Positions 30,160 to 40,334 of a stretch of DNA of 64,000 nt are shown here, in pieces (position 1 is the first letter of the stretch; every line of letters starts with the position of its first letter). Below the pieces are notes generated by a model. That model ran no database searches and was not told where the DNA came from. It saw only the letters and a list, made by a program, of their open reading frames with translations. The stretch is from Burkholderia humptydooensis (GTDB lineage Bacteria > Pseudomonadota > Gammaproteobacteria > Burkholderiales > Burkholderiaceae): the NCBI RefSeq assembly GCF_001513745.1, contig NZ_CP013380.1:1798001-1862000 (forward strand), written 5' to 3'. Made by a program: the position numbers and the translations under genes.

Positions 30160-30562
30160 TGGGTCAATACCTCTTTCGGTTCGGGGACTGCCTGCGCCGG
30201 CCGCCCATGGGCCTTGCCGGTCGCCGGGGCAGGAAGCTCCGCTCTTGCGAAAAGAAGGGCGTGAGCGCTGCGTACCGCGGCTCGCGGGTCATTCGGGCGT
30301 CATATTAGCCTAAATCGCTATCCGCTGTTGATGGCGATAGTAGTCGTCATGCGAACAGGGATGTGATGCGGTTTCGGGCTTGCCGCCCGAGTGTGTCCCG
30401 CGTGTGTGTCAAATGGGAGCGGCGTCGTGAATTGCAAGGGGCGGGCGATGCGCGGCGCCGGCGCGCGCGGATGGGCGGAATCGGGCGCGCGACGCCGCGC
30501 GATTTGTCGTCTCGTATGCGAATAACGGTCGCGCGGCGCGCCAAGCGATGCTAGAATGCGCC
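30160..30562. other. Intergenic region trxA-ffs (divergent)
   Basis: About 400 bases between the starts of trxA (minus) and the 4.5S RNA gene (plus). It holds the probable trxA promoter near 30300 and the -10 TAGAAT of ffs at 30552-30557. The rest shows no convincing gene; short open frames are arginine-rich and lack family features. Confidence 0.55.
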
Positions 30563-30662
30563 GTGACGGGCCTCCTCGCATGGTGGGGCGGTCAACCTGG
30601 TCAGGTCGGGAACGAAGCAGCCACAGCCGTTTTCCGCCAGTGCCGAGGGTCGGGCTCGTCAC
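30563..30662 (+). ncRNA. ffs: 4.5S RNA of the signal recognition particle
   Basis: The conserved SRP domain IV loop is exact in type: GGTCAGGTCGGGAACGAAGC followed by AGCC, closed by complementary arms. The 5' end GTGACGGGCC pairs with the 3' end GGGCTCGTCAC, giving a single hairpin of about 100 bases, the usual small bacterial SRP RNA. A -10 TAGAAT lies six bases upstream. It binds Ffh for co-translational targeting. It sits just before dnaX. Confidence 0.95.
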
Positions 30663-30808
30663 CTTCCACTTGCTTCACCCGCATTCCGCTGCTCGCGTTC
30701 TTCCGTTTTCTCACCCTTTTTCTTCGCTTCCCTGATCGGCTCGATATGCGCGTGCTTCGCGGCATTCAACCTGTCGGCGCGGCGCAGCGTTGCTGATACA
30801 ATTTCCCG

Positions 30809-33304
30809 ATGACCTATCAAGTTCTCGCACGCAAGTGGCGTCCGAAGGATTTCGCTTCGCTCGTCGGCCAGGAGCACGTCGTCAGGGCGCTCACGCACGC
30901 GCTCGACGGCGGGCGTTTGCATCACGCCTATTTATTCACGGGCACGCGCGGCGTCGGCAAGACGACGCTGTCGCGCATCTTCGCGAAGGCGCTCAATTGC
31001 GAGACGGGCGTCACGTCGCAGCCGTGCGGCGTGTGCCGCGCGTGTCGCGAGATCGATGAAGGGCGCTTCGTCGACTACGTCGAAATGGACGCGGCGAGCA
31101 ATCGCGGCGTCGACGAAATGGCCGCGCTGCTCGAGCGCGCGGTGTACGCGCCCGTCGATGCGCGCTTCAAGGTCTACATGATCGACGAAGTGCACATGCT
31201 GACGAACCACGCGTTCAACGCGATGCTGAAAACGCTCGAAGAGCCGCCGCCGCACGTCAAGTTCATCCTCGCGACGACCGACCCGCAAAAGATTCCCGTC
31301 ACCGTGCTGTCGCGCTGCCTGCAGTTCAATCTGAAGCAGATGCCGGCCGGGCACATCGTGTCGCACCTCGAGCGGATTCTCGGCGAGGAGCGGATCGCGT
31401 TCGAGCCGCAGGCGCTGCGTCTTCTCGCGCGCGCGGCGCAGGGCAGCATGCGCGATGCGCTGTCGCTGACCGATCAGGCGATCGCGTATTCGGCGAACGA
31501 AGTGACCGAAACCGCTGTATCCGGCATGCTCGGCACGCTCGACCAGACCTACATGGTGCGGCTACTCGACGCGCTCGCCGCCGCCGACGGTCCGCAGATT
31601 CTCGCCGTCGCCGACGAGATGGCGCTGCGCAGCCTGTCGTTCTCGGCCGCGCTGCAGGATCTCGCGAGCCTGCTGCACCGGATCGCGTGGGCGCAGTTCG
31701 CACCCGCGTCGGTGCTCGACGAATGGCCGGAAGCGGCCGATCTGCGCCGCTTCTCCGAGCTGCTGAGCCCGGAGCAGGTGCAGCTCTATTATCAGATCGC
31801 GACGCTCGGGCGCGGCGAGCTCGGCCTCGCGCCCGACGAATACGCGGGCTTCACGATGACGCTGCTGCGAATGCTGGCGTTCGAGCCGGCGACGACGGGC
31901 GGCGGCGCGACGGGCGGCGGGTTGCCCGCTCAGGCGGCCGGCGCCGCGCCGAAGTCGGGCGCGCGCGCGACTGCTGCCGTCGGCGCGGCGGCGCCCGCAG
32001 TTGCTGCGGCGGCGCAAACGCCAAGGGCGGCCGGCGCGCGTGCGGCAACGCGCGCCGAGACGCCGTCGCCCGCGCAAGCGGCGCCGGCGACGGCCGAGCG
32101 GGGCGGAGACGCGTCCGCGAACGCGCGCGTGCCGGCCGACGCACGCCCCGGCGAGCACGAGCGCGACGCGCGGCCGCATGCCGGCGCGCCGCGCGCCGAC
32201 TTGAGCGCATCATCGGGCACGCAGTCGGACGCTGCGTCCGAATCCGCGCCGCGCGCGGCCGAGTCGTCCGAATCGACGCCCGCTGCCGTGTCCGCAGCGC
32301 CCGCCGTACCCGAGTCGGCCACGCCGGTCGCCGCGTCATCGACTGAGGCAGCGACCGAGGCCTCGACTGAGGAAGTCGCCGCGGCGCCCGCGCCCGTCGC
32401 GGCCGAATCCCGAGCGCCGGCACCCGCATCCGCTGCCGGCGCACCCGCGCCGCGCGCGACTGGCGCGGCCGCCGCGCTCGACGTGCTGCGCAATGCGGGC
32501 ATGCGCGTGTCGTCCGATCGTGGCCGCGGCGCAGACGCCGCGCGCCCGGCCGCGCCGGCCACGGCGTCCGCCGCGAAGTCCGCGCCGCGCGTGCAGGTGC
32601 CCGTGCCGACGCCGCGCGCCCGCGCGTCGGCCGGCGATGCGCCGCCGGACGGCACCGCGCGCGCCGAAGCGAGATCCGGGTCTCGCAACGCGCCGCCGCC
32701 GTGGGAGGACATACCGCCCGACGATTACGTGCCGTTGTCGATGGACGACGGGTTCATCCCGCCCGACGACGGTTTCGTCCCGGTGTTCGACGGCGGCCCC
32801 GACGACGTCCGCGTCGCGCCGAAGCCGGCACCCGCGCCGCCCGTCGACGCGCGTCCGCTGCCGGAGCCGATTCCGCTCGACGCAATCGGCTACGACGGCG
32901 AATGGCCGACGCTCGCGGCGAGCCTGCCGCTCAAGGGCGTTGCTTACCAGCTCGCGTTCAACAGCGAACTGACGTCGGCCGGCGGCGGCGCGCTCAAGCT
33001 TGCCGTGCCGGTGCCGCAATACGCGGACGCCGCGCAGGTCGCGAAGCTGAAGGCGGCGCTTGCGGATGCGCTCGGCAAGCCGGTCGACGTCACGGTCGAG
33101 GTCGGGCCGGCGCGCCGCACCGCGGCGGCGATCGCTGCCGCCGAGCGCGCGAAGCGGCAGCGCGAGGCCGAGCAGGAGATGAGCGCCGATCCGTTCGTCC
33201 AGCAGTTGCTGCGCGAATTCGGCGCGAGCATCGTCGAAGGCTCGATTCGGCCCGTCGGCCCGGAAACGGGCGCCGCGGACGGCGCCGCGCCGACGCTGCA
33301 TTGA
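30809..33304 (+). CDS. dnaX: DNA polymerase III tau/gamma subunit
   Basis: 831 residues. The AAA+ clamp-loader ATPase has Walker A GTRGVGKTTLSR near residue 46, a zinc finger of four cysteines (NCETG, PCGVCRAC), Walker B IDEVHMLTNHAFNAMLKTLEEPP, and sensor/lid sequence SRCLQFNLKQMP. From about residue 360 to 620 a very Ala/Pro/Glu-rich low-complexity linker precedes the C-terminal tau domain (about 690-800). No A-rich slippery site for programmed frameshifting was seen, so full tau is the obvious product. First gene of the dnaX-ybaB-recR group. Confidence 0.96.
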   Translation: MTYQVLARKWRPKDFASLVGQEHVVRALTHALDGGRLHHAYLFTGTRGVGKTTLSRIFAKALNCETGVTSQPCGVCRACREIDEGRFVDYVEMDAASNRGVDEMAALLERAVYAPVDARFKVYMIDEVHMLTNHAFNAMLKTLEEPPPHVKFILATTDPQKIPVTVLSRCLQFNLKQMPAGHIVSHLERILGEERIAFEPQALRLLARAAQGSMRDALSLTDQAIAYSANEVTETAVSGMLGTLDQTYMVRLLDALAAADGPQILAVADEMALRSLSFSAALQDLASLLHRIAWAQFAPASVLDEWPEAADLRRFSELLSPEQVQLYYQIATLGRGELGLAPDEYAGFTMTLLRMLAFEPATTGGGATGGGLPAQAAGAAPKSGARATAAVGAAAPAVAAAAQTPRAAGARAATRAETPSPAQAAPATAERGGDASANARVPADARPGEHERDARPHAGAPRADLSASSGTQSDAASESAPRAAESSESTPAAVSAAPAVPESATPVAASSTEAATEASTEEVAAAPAPVAAESRAPAPASAAGAPAPRATGAAAALDVLRNAGMRVSSDRGRGADAARPAAPATASAAKSAPRVQVPVPTPRARASAGDAPPDGTARAEARSGSRNAPPPWEDIPPDDYVPLSMDDGFIPPDDGFVPVFDGGPDDVRVAPKPAPAPPVDARPLPEPIPLDAIGYDGEWPTLAASLPLKGVAYQLAFNSELTSAGGGALKLAVPVPQYADAAQVAKLKAALADALGKPVDVTVEVGPARRTAAAIAAAERAKRQREAEQEMSADPFVQQLLREFGASIVEGSIRPVGPETGAADGAAPTLH

Positions 33305-33397
33305 CGCGAGCCGGGCGCCGCGCGCGTCCGGTTTCCCTATTCACGCGCGGGCGCTAAGATCGCGCCCGTTCGCAATCGATTACGAAGGAGCAAGTCC

Positions 33398-33724
33398 ATG
33401 ATGAAAGGCCAACTCGCCGGGCTGATGAAGCAGGCCCAGCAGATGCAGGAAAACATGAAGAAGATGCAGGAGCAACTGGCCCTCATCGAAGTGGAAGGCC
33501 AGTCGGGCGCGGGGCTCGTCAAGGTGACGATGACCTGCCGCAACGAGGTGCGCCGCGTGTCGATCGATCCGAGCTTGCTCGCCGACGACAAGGACATGCT
33601 CGAGGACCTCGTCGCCGCGGCGTTCAACGACGCCGTGCGCAAGGCCGAGGCGACGTCGCAGGAGAAGATGAGCGGGATGACGGCGGGCCTGCCGCTGCCG
33701 CCCGGCTTCAAGCTGCCGTTCTGA
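33398..33724 (+). CDS. ybaB: Nucleoid-associated protein, YbaB/EbfC family
   Basis: 108 residues: [60 protein letters not shown] and ending PGFKLPF. This is the YbaB/EbfC DNA-binding homodimer usually encoded between dnaX and recR, as here. AAGGAG lies just upstream of the start (an adjacent ATG pair gives one residue of ambiguity). The role is inferred from the family: nucleoid organisation with a link to recombination. Confidence 0.95.
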   Translation: MMKGQLAGLMKQAQQMQENMKKMQEQLALIEVEGQSGAGLVKVTMTCRNEVRRVSIDPSLLADDKDMLEDLVAAAFNDAVRKAEATSQEKMSGMTAGLPLPPGFKLPF

Positions 33725-33755
33725 CGATGAACCGTCCGGCCGACGCCGCAAGCGC

Positions 33756-34358
33756 ATGAGCATCAAGCCGCCGTCCGCGCTGTCCGAGCTCGTCGAGGCG
33801 CTGCGCGCGCTGCCGGGCGTCGGGCCGAAATCCGCGCAGCGCATCGCGTACCACCTGATGCAGCACGATCGGGAGGGGGCCGAGCGCCTCGGGCGGTCGC
33901 TGCTGTTCGCGACCGAGCATCTGCGGCATTGCGAGAAGTGCAACACGTTCACGCAAGCGCCGATCTGCGAGGTCTGCAGCGATCCCGAGCGCGATCCGGC
34001 GCTGCTCTGCGTCGTCGAGACGCCCGCCGACCAGATCATGCTCGAGCAGACGATGACCTATCGCGGGCTGTACTTCGTGCTGATGGGGCGCCTGAGCCCG
34101 CTCGACGGCATCGGGCCGAAGGAGATCCATTTCGACCGGCTCGTGCGCCGCGCGTCCGACGGCGTCGTGAAGGAGGTCGTGCTCGCGACGAACTTCACGA
34201 ACGAAGGCGAGGCGACCGCGCACTATCTCGGCCAGACGCTGAAGGCACGTGGCCTTGCCGTCACGCGGCTCGCGCGCGGCGTGCCGGTGGGCGGCGAGCT
34301 CGAATACGTCGACGCCGGCACGATCGCCCGCGCGATGCTCGATCGGCGCACGCTCTAG
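33756..34358 (+). CDS. recR: Recombination protein RecR
   Basis: 200 residues. A helix-hairpin-helix ([20 protein letters not shown]) is followed by a C4 zinc finger ([16 protein letters not shown]) and a Toprim domain ([39 protein letters not shown]). It acts with RecF/RecO to load RecA at gaps. Length and order are standard. It follows ybaB by 31 bases, so dnaX-ybaB-recR is likely one transcript. Confidence 0.97.
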   Translation: MSIKPPSALSELVEALRALPGVGPKSAQRIAYHLMQHDREGAERLGRSLLFATEHLRHCEKCNTFTQAPICEVCSDPERDPALLCVVETPADQIMLEQTMTYRGLYFVLMGRLSPLDGIGPKEIHFDRLVRRASDGVVKEVVLATNFTNEGEATAHYLGQTLKARGLAVTRLARGVPVGGELEYVDAGTIARAMLDRRTL

Positions 34359-34414
34359 CCGGCCGCGCGGCCCGCTGGCGCCGCGCGTTTCGTTCAACGA
34401 TCCAAGGAAGCGAC

Positions 34415-35620
34415 ATGAGCGCAACCCCCGGCCCGCTCGCGGGCGTCAAGGTGCTCGAACTCGGCACGCTGATCGCCGGCCCGTTCGCCGCGCGCCTGCT
34501 CGCCGAGTTCGGCGCGCAAGTCATCAAGATCGAAGATCCGAACGGCGGCGATCCGCTGCGCAAGTGGCGCAAGCTGTATCCGGAGGCGGGCGGCACGTCG
34601 CTGTGGTGGGCGGTGCAGGCGCGCAACAAGAAATCGGTGACGATCAACCTGAAGTCCGACGAGGGCAAGGAGATCGTGCGCCGCTTGGCGCGCGACGCCG
34701 ACATCGTCGTCGAGAACTTCCGCCCCGGCTTGCTCGAGAAACTCGGCCTCGGCTACGACGTGCTGTCGGCCGGCAATCCGGGCCTCGTGATGGTGCGCCT
34801 GTCCGGCTACGGGCAGACGGGCCCGTACCGCGACCGTCCCGGCTTCGGCGCGATCGCCGAATCGATGGGCGGGCTGCGCCACATCACGGGCTACCCCGAG
34901 CTGCCGCCGCCGCGCATCGGCATTTCGATCGGCGATTCGATCGCGGCGCTGCACGGCGTGATCGGCGCGCTGATGGCGCTGCATCATCGCAACGTGAACG
35001 GCGGCGCGGGACAGGTTGTCGACGTCGCGCTGTACGAGGCCGTCTTCAACATGATGGAAAGCGTCGTGCCCGAGTACGGCGTCTACGGGCTCGTGCGCGA
35101 GCGCACGGGCGCGTCGCTGCCGGGCATCGTGCCGTCGAACACGTATCCGTGCCGCGATGGCAGCGTCGTGATCGGCGGCAACAGCGATCCGATCTTCAAG
35201 CGCCTGATGAAGGCGATCGGGCGCGACGATCTCGCCGACGACCCGGCGCTCGCGCACAACGACGGCCGTGTGCCGCGCACGCAGGAGATCGACGCGGCGC
35301 TCGCCGAATGGCTCGCCGGGCGCACGATCGACGACGCGCTCGCGGTGCTGAACGCGGCTGACGTGCCGGCGTCGCGCATCTACAGCGTCGCCGACATGTT
35401 CGCCGATCCTCAATTCGTCGCGCGCCAGATGATCCAGCGTTTCAAACTCGCCGACGGCGCGGAGATCCCGCTGCCGAGCGTGACGCCGAAGCTGTCCGAC
35501 ACGCCGGGCGAAACGCGCTGGCTCGGCCCGGCGCTCGGCGAGCATACGGACGAGGTGCTCGGCGCGCTCGGCTACGACGCGCAGGCGATCGCCGCGCTGC
35601 GCGAGAAGCGCGCGATCTGA
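34415..35620 (+). CDS. Class III CoA-transferase (CaiB/BaiF family)
   Basis: 401 residues. The family start [35 protein letters not shown] is followed by [35 protein letters not shown], and the region with [18 protein letters not shown], where the catalytic aspartate is expected. The C-terminus is [16 protein letters not shown] with [14 protein letters not shown]. These enzymes move CoA between carboxylic acids; the substrate pair cannot be told from sequence. It starts 56 bases after recR and has GGAAG upstream. A single-gene insertion between recR and surE. Confidence 0.9.
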   Translation: MSATPGPLAGVKVLELGTLIAGPFAARLLAEFGAQVIKIEDPNGGDPLRKWRKLYPEAGGTSLWWAVQARNKKSVTINLKSDEGKEIVRRLARDADIVVENFRPGLLEKLGLGYDVLSAGNPGLVMVRLSGYGQTGPYRDRPGFGAIAESMGGLRHITGYPELPPPRIGISIGDSIAALHGVIGALMALHHRNVNGGAGQVVDVALYEAVFNMMESVVPEYGVYGLVRERTGASLPGIVPSNTYPCRDGSVVIGGNSDPIFKRLMKAIGRDDLADDPALAHNDGRVPRTQEIDAALAEWLAGRTIDDALAVLNAADVPASRIYSVADMFADPQFVARQMIQRFKLADGAEIPLPSVTPKLSDTPGETRWLGPALGEHTDEVLGALGYDAQAIAALREKRAI

Positions 35621-35724
35621 GCGCCGAGGGCCGCGCGGCGTGCGTTTGCGCGCCGTCGCGCGCGGCGCGCCGCGCGGCCCTGGCTGTCGCTCTCGCGCAA
35701 TCTTTCCTCGGTTACAATCGCCGG

Positions 35725-36486
35725 ATGCGAATACTACTCAGCAACGACGACGGATATCTCGCGCCCGGCCTCGCCGCGCTGTACGAAGCGCTGTGCCCGC
35801 TCGCCGAGATCGTCGTGATGGCGCCCGAGCAGAATTGCAGCGGCGCGTCGAACTCGCTCACGCTGTCGCGTCCGCTCTCGGTGTCGCGCTCGGCGGCCAC
35901 GGGTTTCTACTACGTGAACGGCACGCCGACCGATTCGGTGCACGTCGCGCTGACGGGCATGCTCGACGCGAAGCCGGACCTCGTCGTGTCGGGGATCAAC
36001 AACGGCCAGAACATGGGCGACGACACGCTGTATTCCGGCACGGTCGCCGCCGCGACGGAAGGCATCATGTTCGGCGTGCCGGCGATCGCGTTCTCGCTCG
36101 TTCACAAGGAATGGGCGCACCTCGACGACGCGGCGCGCGTCGCGGCGGAGATCGTGCGTCATTACCTCGACCATCCGCTGCCCGGCCCGCCGCTCCTGAA
36201 CGTCAATATTCCGAACCTGCCATACGACGAGCTGAAGGGCTGGCGCGTGACGCGGCTCGGCAAGCGCCATCCGTCGCAGCCGGTGATTCGCCAAACCAAT
36301 CCGCGCGGCGAGCCGATCTACTGGATCGGTGCGACGGGCGACGCGCTCGATGCGAGCGAGGGCACCGATTTTCACGCGGCCGCGTCGGGCTACGTGTCGA
36401 TCACGCCGCTGCAGCTCGATCTCACGCACACGCAGATGCTCGCAGCCACGCGCGATTGGGCGCGTGCCGGGAGCGGCGCTTCATGA
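35725..36486 (+). CDS. surE: 5'/3'-nucleotidase SurE
   Basis: 253 residues. The metal-binding start [16 protein letters not shown] and [24 protein letters not shown] motif are diagnostic. SurE dephosphorylates nucleoside monophosphates and is stationary-phase associated. A -10-like TACAAT lies just upstream (35713-35718). Its stop overlaps the pcm start by ATGA, the classic surE-pcm-nlpD-rpoS arrangement. Confidence 0.97.
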   Translation: MRILLSNDDGYLAPGLAALYEALCPLAEIVVMAPEQNCSGASNSLTLSRPLSVSRSAATGFYYVNGTPTDSVHVALTGMLDAKPDLVVSGINNGQNMGDDTLYSGTVAAATEGIMFGVPAIAFSLVHKEWAHLDDAARVAAEIVRHYLDHPLPGPPLLNVNIPNLPYDELKGWRVTRLGKRHPSQPVIRQTNPRGEPIYWIGATGDALDASEGTDFHAAASGYVSITPLQLDLTHTQMLAATRDWARAGSGAS

Positions 36487-37472
36487 GCGGCGAGCGCGCG
36501 AAGCGGTTTCCGCTCGCGCTCGAGGACCTGAAGCGCGAGCCGCGCAAGCCCGAGGGGCGCGCGGCCGAGCGCCAGGCGGCTGGCGACGCCGCCCGCCAGC
36601 GCCTCACCGCGGCGGCGGCAGCCGCGCCCGCAGCCGCTTCCCCGATCGTGTCCGGGCGCCGCGCGCCACGCGCGGCCGGCGCGTCGGGTAGCGGCGGGTC
36701 CGTTTCGAAATCCGTGCGCGCGAAGCAGCATGCGCCCGCGATGCCCGGCGTCGCGAAGGGCGCGTTGTCCGCCGGCACGAAGAACGGCGACAAGGGCGCT
36801 GCGCCGAACGTCGCGTTGAGCAGCGCGCTCTCGCTGACTTCGGAACGGGTGCGCGAGCGCATGGTCGAACGGCTGCTGGCAAACGGCGTGAGCGATCCGC
36901 GCGTGCTTGCAGCGATGTCGGCCGTGCCGCGCCACATGTTCGTCGATCCCGGGCTCGCGGCCCAGGCGTACGAGGATGCCGCGCTGCCGATCGGCCATCA
37001 GCAGACGATCTCGAAGCCGTCGGTCGTCGCACGAATGATCGAGCTCGCGGCGGCGGGCCGCACGCTCGAGCGCGTGCTCGAAATCGGCACCGGCTGCGGC
37101 TATCAGGCCGCGGTGCTGAGCCGCGTCGCGCGCGACGTGTATTCGATCGAACGCGTGAAGCCGCTCTACGAGCGCGCGAAACTGAATTTGCGGCCGCTGC
37201 GCGTGCCGAACATCCGCCTGCACTACGGCGACGGACGCGTGGGCCTGCCCGCCGCGGCGCCGTTCGACGCGATCGTGATCGCGGCGGCGGGGCTCGACGT
37301 GCCGCGGGCGCTGTTGGAACAATTGGCGATCGGCGGCAGGCTAGTCGCGCCTGTCGGAGAGCAGGCGGGCGAGCAGGTGCTGACGCTCGTGGAGCGTGTC
37401 GCACCCGCGCAGTGGCGCGAGTCGCGGCTTGATCGCGTTTTCTTTGTCCCTTTAAAATCCGGAGTGATTTGA
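36483..37472 (+). CDS. pcm: Protein-L-isoaspartate O-methyltransferase
   Basis: 329 residues, about 110 longer than E. coli Pcm because of an N-terminal Ala/Arg/Lys-rich low-complexity extension. The catalytic part starts near residue 120 ([36 protein letters not shown]), with [12 protein letters not shown] and the SAM-binding [16 protein letters not shown]. It repairs isoaspartyl damage in proteins. It overlaps surE by 4 bases, and nlpD begins 5 bases past its stop. The N-terminal extension is common in Burkholderia as far as I recall; its role is unknown. Confidence 0.95.
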   Translation: MSGERAKRFPLALEDLKREPRKPEGRAAERQAAGDAARQRLTAAAAAAPAAASPIVSGRRAPRAAGASGSGGSVSKSVRAKQHAPAMPGVAKGALSAGTKNGDKGAAPNVALSSALSLTSERVRERMVERLLANGVSDPRVLAAMSAVPRHMFVDPGLAAQAYEDAALPIGHQQTISKPSVVARMIELAAAGRTLERVLEIGTGCGYQAAVLSRVARDVYSIERVKPLYERAKLNLRPLRVPNIRLHYGDGRVGLPAAAPFDAIVIAAAGLDVPRALLEQLAIGGRLVAPVGEQAGEQVLTLVERVAPAQWRESRLDRVFFVPLKSGVI

Positions 37473-37477
37473 TACCG

Positions 37478-38374
37478 ATGAGTATGCTGCGCGCGATGCA
37501 AAACAATCGTTCGAAGGTTCCGCTCTCGCTCGCTCAGCGCGCGATTTGCATGGCGGCGTTCACGCTGCTCGCCGCGTGCGCGACGCGGCTCGACCAGGCG
37601 CCCGTCGTCGACCGTTCCGGCTCGCTCGGCACGACCGCCGCCGCGCAGCCGCCCGCGCCGCTGCCGCCTGCGCCTCCGGGTTACTACCGGGTGAAGCCGG
37701 GCGACACGCTTTATCGGATCGCGCTCGAGAACGGCCAGAACTATCGCGACATCGCCGCGTGGAACAACCTGACGAACCCGAACCAGATCGAAGTCGATCA
37801 ACTGCTGCGCGTGTCGCCGACCGCGGGCGGCGCGACGGCGGCCGCACCGGTCGCGGGCGCCGCGGTCACGCCGCCGCTGTCGAGCGGTCCGTCGAGCGGC
37901 TCCGCCGCGGTGCCGCCGATCTATGGCTCCGGTTCCAGCGCGAGCGCCGCGCCGACTGCGCCGGCCGCGACCGCGTCGACCGAAACGGGCGCGCTCGCCG
38001 CGAGCAGCAACGTGTCGTTTGCGTGGCCGGTGCGCGGCGCGCTGCTCAACACGTTCGACGATTCGAAGAACAAGGGGATCAACATCGGCGGCCCGGCCGG
38101 CGAGGCCGTGAAGGCCGCCGCGGATGGCCGCGTGGTATACGCGGGCAACGGGCTGCGAGGCTATGGCAACCTCATTATCATCAAGCACGACGCAACTTAT
38201 CTCACGGCGTATGCACACAATCGCGCTTTGATGGTAAAAGAGGGGGACGCGGTGACGAAAGGCCAGAAGATCGCAGAGATGGGCAACAGCGATTCCGACC
38301 GCGTGATGCTGCATTTCGAGGTTCGCCGGCAGGGTAAACCTGTCGATCCGCTGAAGTATTTGCCGCCTCAATAA
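37478..38374 (+). CDS. nlpD: NlpD-like lipoprotein (LysM + LytM domains)
   Basis: 298 residues. It has a lipoprotein signal with lipobox LAAC (Cys 34), a LysM peptidoglycan-binding domain (about 65-110, YRVKPGDTLYRIALENGQNYRDIAAWN), an Ala/Pro/Ser linker, and a C-terminal LytM/M23 domain (KGINIGGPAGEAVKAAADGRVVYAGNGLRGYGN, LHFEVRRQGKPVDPLKYLP). The zinc-binding HxxxD is replaced by INIGG, so it is the degenerate NlpD type that activates an amidase during cell separation. ATG 37478 is preferred to TTG 37469. The rpoS promoter is often inside this gene. Confidence 0.94.
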   Translation: MSMLRAMQNNRSKVPLSLAQRAICMAAFTLLAACATRLDQAPVVDRSGSLGTTAAAQPPAPLPPAPPGYYRVKPGDTLYRIALENGQNYRDIAAWNNLTNPNQIEVDQLLRVSPTAGGATAAAPVAGAAVTPPLSSGPSSGSAAVPPIYGSGSSASAAPTAPAATASTETGALAASSNVSFAWPVRGALLNTFDDSKNKGINIGGPAGEAVKAAADGRVVYAGNGLRGYGNLIIIKHDATYLTAYAHNRALMVKEGDAVTKGQKIAEMGNSDSDRVMLHFEVRRQGKPVDPLKYLPPQ

Positions 38375-38385
38375 ACGAGACGACC

Positions 38386-39474
38386 ATGCCGAAATCGAAG
38401 CGCCACGATCCGCAAGCCGAGTCTGAGAAGATCAGTCGAGCCACGCAAGCATCGGCGGAGCGAGCTGGCGCTTCGACGGACGAGGACGAAGACGCTGCCG
38501 ACAGCGAACGCGACTACGAGCCGCGCGACGCGGATTCGGACGATTCGGGCGAAGGGCGCAGCGACGCGGCCGACGCGTCGCCTGATCTGGACGACTTCCG
38601 GGCGCTTCTGCAGGCGGAGCTCACCGCCGACACGATCCAGCACTACCTGAACCGCATCAGCGTGAAGCCGCTGCTGACGGTCGAGGAAGAGCAGCGCTAT
38701 TCGCGGCTCGCGAAGGCGGGCGAATTCGAGGCGCGGCAGGTGATGATCGAGCGCAACCTGCGGCTCGTCGTCAGCATCGCGAAAGGCTATCTGAATCGCG
38801 GCGTGCCGCTCCTCGATCTGATCGAAGAGGGCAACCTCGGGCTCATGCACGCGATCGAGAAATTCGATCCGACGCGCGGCTTTCGCTTCTCGACATATGC
38901 GACCTGGTGGATCCGCCAGAGCATCGAGCGCGCGATCATGAATCAGGCGCGCACCGTGCGGCTGCCGGTGCACGTGATCCGCGAGCTGAACCAGGTGCTG
39001 CGCGCGAAGCGACATCTGGAGAAGAACTCGCTGTCGACGGGCGCGGCGGCCGAGCGCCGCGAGGCGAGCATCGACGACATCGCGTATCTGACCGGCAAGA
39101 CGGCCGAGGAAGTCACCGACATCCTCGCGCTGAACGAGCACACCGCGTCGCTCGACGCGCCGCTCGATCTCGATCCGGCGAGCAGCCTGCTCGATCTGCT
39201 GCCCGACGACCAGAGCCAGTCGCCCGACGCTGAGGTTCAGCACCGCGAACTGGAGACGCTGACGCGCGCGTGGCTGTCGCGCCTGTCCGACAAGCATCGC
39301 CACGTGATCGAGCGGCGCTTCGGCCTCAACCATATCGAACCCGCGACGCTCGAGGAGCTTGCCGACGAGATGGGGCTGACCCGCGAACGGGTCCGCCAGA
39401 TCCAGCAGGAAGCGCTCGTGCGGCTCAAGCGGTTTTTTGCCTCCAACGGCGTGCGCAAGGACGCCGTTCTGTAA
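38386..39474 (+). CDS. rpoS: RNA polymerase sigma factor RpoS
   Basis: 362 residues, stationary-phase sigma factor. An acidic N-terminal part (about 1-70, DEDEDAADSE) precedes region 1.2 (DTIQHYLNRISVKPLLTVEEE), region 2 (RNLRLVVSIAKGYLNRGVPLLDLIEEGNLGLMHAIEKFD and FSTYATWWIRQSIERAIMNQ), region 3, and region 4 (LEELADEMGLTRERVRQIQQEALVRLKRFF). The acidic N-terminus is longer than in E. coli RpoS. It follows nlpD by 11 bases. Confidence 0.97.
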   Translation: MPKSKRHDPQAESEKISRATQASAERAGASTDEDEDAADSERDYEPRDADSDDSGEGRSDAADASPDLDDFRALLQAELTADTIQHYLNRISVKPLLTVEEEQRYSRLAKAGEFEARQVMIERNLRLVVSIAKGYLNRGVPLLDLIEEGNLGLMHAIEKFDPTRGFRFSTYATWWIRQSIERAIMNQARTVRLPVHVIRELNQVLRAKRHLEKNSLSTGAAAERREASIDDIAYLTGKTAEEVTDILALNEHTASLDAPLDLDPASSLLDLLPDDQSQSPDAEVQHRELETLTRAWLSRLSDKHRHVIERRFGLNHIEPATLEELADEMGLTRERVRQIQQEALVRLKRFFASNGVRKDAVL

Positions 39475-39481
39475 TTCATCG

Positions 39482-40258
39482 ATGACACCGATTCTGGTTT
39501 TTGACATCGAGACGATTCCCGATGTCGACGGCATTCGCCGTCTCGAAGATCTGCCCGCCGACCTCGCCGACGCCGAAGTGGCCGAGCACGCGTTCGCCGC
39601 GCGCCGCGAGAAGACGGGCAGCGATTTCCTGCCGCACCATCTGCAACGGATCGCGGCGATCTCGTGCGTGTTCCGCGACAGCAACGGCTTTCGCGTGCGC
39701 TCGCTCGGCACGCCGGGCGACCCGGAAGCGACGCTGGTCCAGTCGTTCTTCCGGGTGATCGAGAAGTACACGCCGCAGCTCGTGTCCTGGAACGGCGGCG
39801 GCTTCGATCTGCCGGTGCTGCATTACCGCGCGCTCGTGCACGGCGTCGCGGCGCCGCGCTACTGGGACATGGGCGAGGACGATCGCGACTTCAAGTGGAA
39901 CAATTATCTGTCGCGTTACCACACGCGGCATCTGGACCTGATGGATCTGCTCGCGCTCTACCAGCCGCGCGCGAGCGCGCCGCTCGACGCGCTCGCGAAG
40001 CTATGCGGCTTCCCGGGCAAGCTCGGGATGGACGGCAGCCAGGTGTGGACGGCATTCCAGGAAGGGCGAATCGAAGAGATTCGCAATTACTGCGAGACCG
40101 ACGTCGTGAACACGTACTTGCTGTATTGCCGGTTCCAGCAGATGCGTGGCGGCCTGTCGCCCGCCGAATACGCGGAGGAGATCGTGCTCGTGAAGAGCGC
40201 GCTCGTGCAGGAGCCGGCGCCGCACTGGGCCGAATACCTCGCCGCGTTCGGCGCGTGA
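39482..40258 (+). CDS. Predicted 3'-5' exonuclease (PolB-exo-like)
   Basis: 258 residues. Exonuclease motif I is MTPILVFDIETIPDVDG (D and E ligands). SWNGGGFDLPVLHYRA fits motif II, and IRNYCETDVVNTYLLYCRF fits motif III of the DEDD family related to the proofreading domain of family B polymerases (PF10108 type). There is no polymerase domain. ATG 39482 lies 7 bases after the rpoS stop, so it may be cotranscribed. The in vivo substrate is not known. Confidence 0.88.
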   Translation: MTPILVFDIETIPDVDGIRRLEDLPADLADAEVAEHAFAARREKTGSDFLPHHLQRIAAISCVFRDSNGFRVRSLGTPGDPEATLVQSFFRVIEKYTPQLVSWNGGGFDLPVLHYRALVHGVAAPRYWDMGEDDRDFKWNNYLSRYHTRHLDLMDLLALYQPRASAPLDALAKLCGFPGKLGMDGSQVWTAFQEGRIEEIRNYCETDVVNTYLLYCRFQQMRGGLSPAEYAEEIVLVKSALVQEPAPHWAEYLAAFGA

Positions 40259-40334
40259 CGCGGCGCGCGATGCGCAACGCGTGACGGGGACGTCGCGCTT
40301 TCCGTTCATCTCGATCCGCTTGCGCATCGCCCGG

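Noticed and set aside
30809..33304. Programmed frameshift in dnaX producing gamma
   Set aside because: No A-rich slippery heptamer or following stem-loop was recognised; the Ala/Pro-rich linker is encoded by GC-rich codons.
37478..38374. Active M23 endopeptidase
   Set aside because: The zinc-binding HxxxD is replaced by INIGG and the gene sits in the surE-pcm-nlpD-rpoS block, so it is the inactive NlpD type.
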